DNA from: Diphasiastrum complanatum
Lineage: Eukaryota; Streptophyta; Lycopodiopsida; Lycopodiales; Lycopodiaceae
Direction: 5' to 3'
Assembly: GCA_029204225.1 (NCBI GenBank)
Contig: CM055111.1
Coordinates: 948,453-1,012,452 of the forward strand
Length of the DNA stretch: 64,000 bases
Below, piece by piece: positions 60,169 to 64,000 of the stretch. The position numbers and the translations under genes are program-made. Position 1 is the stretch's first letter; each line of letters opens with the position of its first letter. The notes below the pieces were generated by a model. It searched no databases and was not told the DNA's origin. It was given only the letters and a program-made list of their open reading frames with translations.

Positions 60169-63100
60169 ATGGCTGGACATCTTGAGACAGGAGGATGGAC
60201 GGGAGCAGCATGGTGGGCGATCTTAATTGCAGCACTTACTGTGCTTTTGATGAAGTATGTATGGATGACTCTGGAGCAAATTTGGTGGAAGCCCATGCAC
60301 ATCGTCAGGAAGATGGAATCTCAAGGGATCAAAGCTCGGCCTTATCAACTGCTCGGGGGAGATTATCCTGAAATTGTGAAGCTTGCCAAGGCAGCACAGT
60401 CAGAGCCCATGACAACAATCAGCCACGACACAGTCCCCCGGATCCTGCCCTTTTTTGGGCCCTGCTGCGCTTCCCACGGTAAGAAAAGTGCTATACTCCA
60501 ACCTAAAATTGATAAATCTCAAGTGCACTAGAGCACTCGTGTGTTTCTTGGTCTCTAGACTGGTCTGTAGAACGATACACATAATTGGTGGGGCAGAATA
60601 GAAGAAATTACCAGTCTCTCTGAAGAAAATCACAATTATCTGCTGAATAGGGCAAATTGCCATTACAGTTTCAAAACTTCCAATGTTTGGAGTATGCGAT
60701 TACTATATTTAACAGGATTGACACATTTAAGTTTGATATAAACTACCACTAGTGTTTGGTTAAGCACCTACGTTCCCATTTCTGACAGCTTGAAACAGAT
60801 GCAGTTCTCACGATTGCAATTTTACCTCTTCAGAAATTTTACAATTTGTTACTCTGCTCATTTTCCATGATAAGTTTTAAGGAGGGCGTCTTGAATGCTA
60901 ACGTTGAGTGAACCAAATATCTAGACTGAATATGAAACGCGCGCTTTATAATCATTTGAAGCATAGATACTCTATGCTTCAAATTGATGACCGTGAAGTC
61001 GTGACAAAGTACATGTATGCTTGCCAGGAACCATGCACTTGTTCTGGCAGGGTACAGCTGCCCCGACACTGAATATAACAGATCCGGAAATGATCAAAGA
61101 GATCATGTCCACAAAGTCAAGTTGCTTTCACAGAGCAGCACTTGAAGCGCAGATCTTAGAAAGGTTTCTCGGCAAGGGTATTTTTGTTGTGGAAGATGAT
61201 GAATGGACACGCCATCGCCGCATCATAAATTCTGCTTTTCACATTGAAAAGCTCAAGGTACATTCAATTCTTTCTGCCAGTGTGAAGCTCGTTCGCGTTA
61301 AACTAATGAGCAGAGAGGTCACACAGGAGATTTGTTGTTGCTTTATGACCTTCTACGGACGAGCAATATCAAAGAACAATAGTTTGACTTGTTGCCTATC
61401 ACTTTCAATATGATATTGGGTGCAAACTGACGGAATATGTTCCAGCTATTAAATGGAAGTTCTCACCTTCTAGTAGTTAAATGAGTAGTGCTATAAGACT
61501 GCTTTCATATTGGATACAAGCGTAAGCCAACGTTTTTCACTTACTAACCTTTTAGCTGAAATTTCAATTAGGCAAAGGTAGGAGTCATGGTAACAAGCAC
61601 AGAACAGCTGATGAAGAGGTGGGAAACATTGGGTGTGAATGATTCATCTTTTGAGGTGGAAGTACTTCAGGAATTCTACAAACTTACAAGGGATATTCTC
61701 AGCCGCACCGTATTTGGCAACAGCTACAAACAAGCCAAAAAGACTGGTCTATTGCAAGAAGAGCTCGCGGAACTTCTAATGGGACCAAGTCAAGTTTGGA
61801 AACTTTTGATTCCTGGCTATAGGTTTTTCGTTGGCTTTTACAATCAGTTCTCTACATTCAGCATCTGCATCTGCATCTGCATGTAAATAAAAGGAACAAA
61901 TCTAGGGAGATTAGATCGCCCATAAGCCCTGAAAGATAAGCTGATATGCAATGCATATGTAGACAGCGGACTTACTAAGTTGAGATCCAATCTTTAATCC
62001 GTTAGAGCTGCATATGTACTTGAACAGTGCAAAGACAGTCATTCTATTGTTATATTTGTCTCTGTAGAAAAACAGACCCATGTAAATTTCCTCTATTTCC
62101 CACGAATATATAGGGAATTGTCCCAACTACTTTTCAGATATGCAAATTCTGTAGAGAGCATACTTCTAAAGACTCTTGGAATGATAAACGTGTATGCAGC
62201 CTCCTCCCGACGCCATACAACAGACGAATACGTCGCCTCAAACAAGATATGAACAGAATCTTAGACGAGATTATCTTAACACGTCAAGAGCATGCTGAAT
62301 CTGGGAAGTTGCGAGACTATGGGAATGACTTGGTAGGAACCTTACTCTATGAAGCAGAAACTGGTAATCACGATCCCAAAGATCGCAAGAGATTGAGTAT
62401 TGAGGATGTGAAAAATGAGTGCCAGACGGTGCTCTTTGCCGGACATGACACCACTGCGAATTTACTTGCATGGACTGTCATGCTACTTTCGTTGCATCCA
62501 CAGTGGCAAGAGCGTGCACGCAAGGAAGTCACAGAGATTTGCAACGGTAGTCCAATCGATGATGAGAAATTAAGAGGACTCAAAATTGTAAGTGTACTAT
62601 CACATTTTTTGGAAAATGCGTTATGCTTCAAAGCTCGTAAGTTCATGTTTTGCAATTTGCATGATGCCTATTGTTTCTATCATGCACCAGTCTGATTGCT
62701 CTTGCAAATTGACATCTTCTCTTGTGTAATTGGCACTATCACAGCTTACGATGATCCTACAGGAAGTTTTGAGGTTGTACCCAGCAGTAGCTGAGCTTAC
62801 ACGTGTAGCTGTAAAGAACACAACCATTCAAGGATTGAGCATTCCCGAGGGGTTGCAAGTATCTCTGCCCATCCTACAAATCCACAGAGACGAAGAACAA
62901 TGGGGTAGTGATGCTCTGGAGTTTAGGCCAGATCGGTTTGCAGGAGGAGCAGCAAAAGCATGCAAGAATGCGACGAGCTACATTCCATTCTCTTGTGGGC
63001 AACGGACGTGTGTTGGGCAAGTATTTGCTATGATGGAGGCCAAGGTGGTGCTGGCCATGATCCTACAACGCTTCTCCCTCCAATTGTCTTCTAAATACAA

Positions 63101-63173
63101 GCATGGCCCAAAGGTTGCAGGAGCATTGAGCCCTCAGTATGGCATGCCTATCATCTTCCATAAACTTACCTAA
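60169..63173 (+). CDS. Cytochrome P450, CYP72 clan, five exons, 535 residues
   Basis: Exons are 60,169-60,478, 61,028-61,257, 61,572-61,822, 62,200-62,587 and 62,745-63,173. All introns are GT-AG and phases match (1, 0, 2, 0). The ATG is followed by a membrane anchor (about residues 12-30, AAWWAILIAALTVLLMKYVW), so the enzyme sits in the endoplasmic reticulum facing the cytosol. Clan-72 features include WWKPMHIVRKMESQGIKARP, SHDTVPRILPFF, WTRHRRIINSAFHIEKLK and the end LSPQYGMPIIF. The catalytic set is complete: I-helix A344-G-H-D-T-T349, ExxR E400-R403, FRPDRF at 453-458, and the haem loop FSCGQRTCVG with ligand C482. Families of this clan act on hormones and small metabolites (brassinosteroid, gibberellin, cytokinin, fatty acids) with a reductase partner. 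The subfamily and substrate cannot be told from sequence alone. No defect seen; length is typical. Confidence 0.92.
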
Positions 63174-63724
63174 TTTCAACTACCAACTCAATTCTAGCCT
63201 CAAATCTAGTTTAATAATAGATCTAGTAATATATGTCATCATCTTGAGGAATTTTTGAATCTTGGAGATCACTTAACAACTATATAGGCAAAATGATTGC
63301 AATGAGTCTTGGGACAATAAGAGAACTAACACAAACATAATGATTTGGAATGTCAATATATATATACATATGTATGGTTTGGAGCTTTTGGTGAGATTTT
63401 CACTCTGTAGATCTCGATGTTCTTGGAAATGGTAGATGTGGCATTCTCTTATAAAGCTTGAACTTGACAAATGGTTGCATAAGTTGAGCACATTACCAGA
63501 AACAATGTTGTATTGCAAACATAACCTATACTCAAGTCGGCCATACATTCACATGTGTGAAGCCTTTTGCACATTTGGAGCCATAGAGTGGAGTTCAAGC
63601 CAAGATAAGCTAGAAATCAATAGATTTTTTTGTCTTCTAGCTATATGATCTCAAGTGGACCTTAATTAGGTGCTTTATCTATATTTTTTAGGATCTATTG
63701 AGTCAATTTGCTGTTATTTCAATA
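63174..63724 (+). other. P450 3' flank, then probable LTR of a retrotransposon
   Basis: The first part is the gene's 3' untranslated region and spacer. The sequence ending TTATTTCAATA just before the primer site at 63,725 should be the 3' end of a 5' LTR, whose left limit I cannot place. Confidence 0.45.
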
Positions 63725-63738
63725 TGGTATTAGAGCCA
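63725..63738 (+). mobile_element. Primer site of a retrotransposon running off the right edge
   Basis: TGGTATTAGAGCCA, a one-base variant of the standard copia primer site, in plus orientation. The remaining 260 bp would be its leader, with no coding start reached before the window ends. Confidence 0.65.
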
Positions 63739-64000
63739 AACCAAGAAATGAAGGTGATCAGAATTAGCAAGTTTTGTGATTTCTTCTACTGCATGCTAGT
63801 CGGTTTGTAGGTCATTATTAAATCTTAGAAAGTGCCATTTAGGGTCAATCCAAGGATTTTGTGAAGTTCTCATCCTAGAATGCAATTCTAGCTAAAATTG
63901 TGTTCAAATTTGATTTCATTGATGGAATAGTTTGGATTGGTTGTTGCTTAGTGGTTCAACCTGATTTCATAGGGATAATTTGGAGTGGCATTTATGTGCA

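Noticed and set aside
59747-60226. 159-codon plus-strand frame overlapping the P450 start
   Set aside because: Runs through poly-C and GC-rich non-coding sequence in another frame from the P450; no recognisable content.

Overview
This is nuclear DNA of a land plant. It has spliced genes with GT-AG introns, a five-exon plant-type cytochrome P450, a germin-like (cupin) gene remnant, and many Ty1/copia and Ty3/gypsy retrotransposons primed by plant-type primer sites (TGGTATCAGAGC and an Athila-like tRNA-Asp type site). Long pure (CT)n/(GA)n tracts of 127-163 bp and the very high mobile-element load suggest a large genome, possibly a seed-free vascular plant such as a fern. The species cannot be fixed from the sequence alone.

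Layout. 1-1.3 kb is the 3' coding end of a plant gene of unknown function, followed by non-coding DNA and a 209-bp tandem duplication. 5.8-9.4 kb is a decayed minus-strand copia element (family 1). 9.9-10.6 kb is a unit bounded by a perfect 34-bp inverted repeat with a CT tract inside. 11.1-12.9 kb is a second minus-strand copia remnant whose long terminal repeat (LTR) is flanked on one side by a polypurine tract and on the other by a primer site. 13.2-15.1 kb is a gypsy remnant plus a TAG-rich low-complexity stretch. 19.4-23.6 kb holds two copia fragments in opposite orientation. 23.6-24.8 kb holds a ~30-bp minisatellite and a CT tract.

25.5-32.6 kb is the most unusual part. It contains a broken, spliced DDE-type transposase-like gene (+), a spliced unknown gene (-), an intergenic region of two ~600-bp direct repeats packed with CACGTG-type boxes and a second recurring motif, and then a broken histone-H3-fold gene (+) with a long C-terminal extension of unknown kind. 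Satellite-like repeats follow (32.6-34.7 kb), then a minus-strand copia fragment with its LTR (34.7-37.4 kb) and the germin-like remnant (37.7-38.1 kb).

38,372-42,944 is a complete, young, non-autonomous copia-type element: two 701-bp LTRs, a 5-bp target duplication, and one intact 718-codon gag-protease reading frame without reverse transcriptase. 43.6-45.7 kb has two convergent spliced gene remnants that I cannot identify. 48.2-58.1 kb is a mosaic: gypsy gag-protease, copia family 1, an inverted copia fragment with an integrase-RNase H fusion, and a copia element whose gag-pol is split by a 2.8-kb non-autonomous LTR element.

60.2-63.2 kb is the only clearly complete host gene, a CYP72-clan cytochrome P450 of 535 residues with all signature motifs. 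The window ends just inside another plus-strand retrotransposon (primer site at 63,725). Host genes therefore sit at the edges, and the middle is layered mobile DNA.
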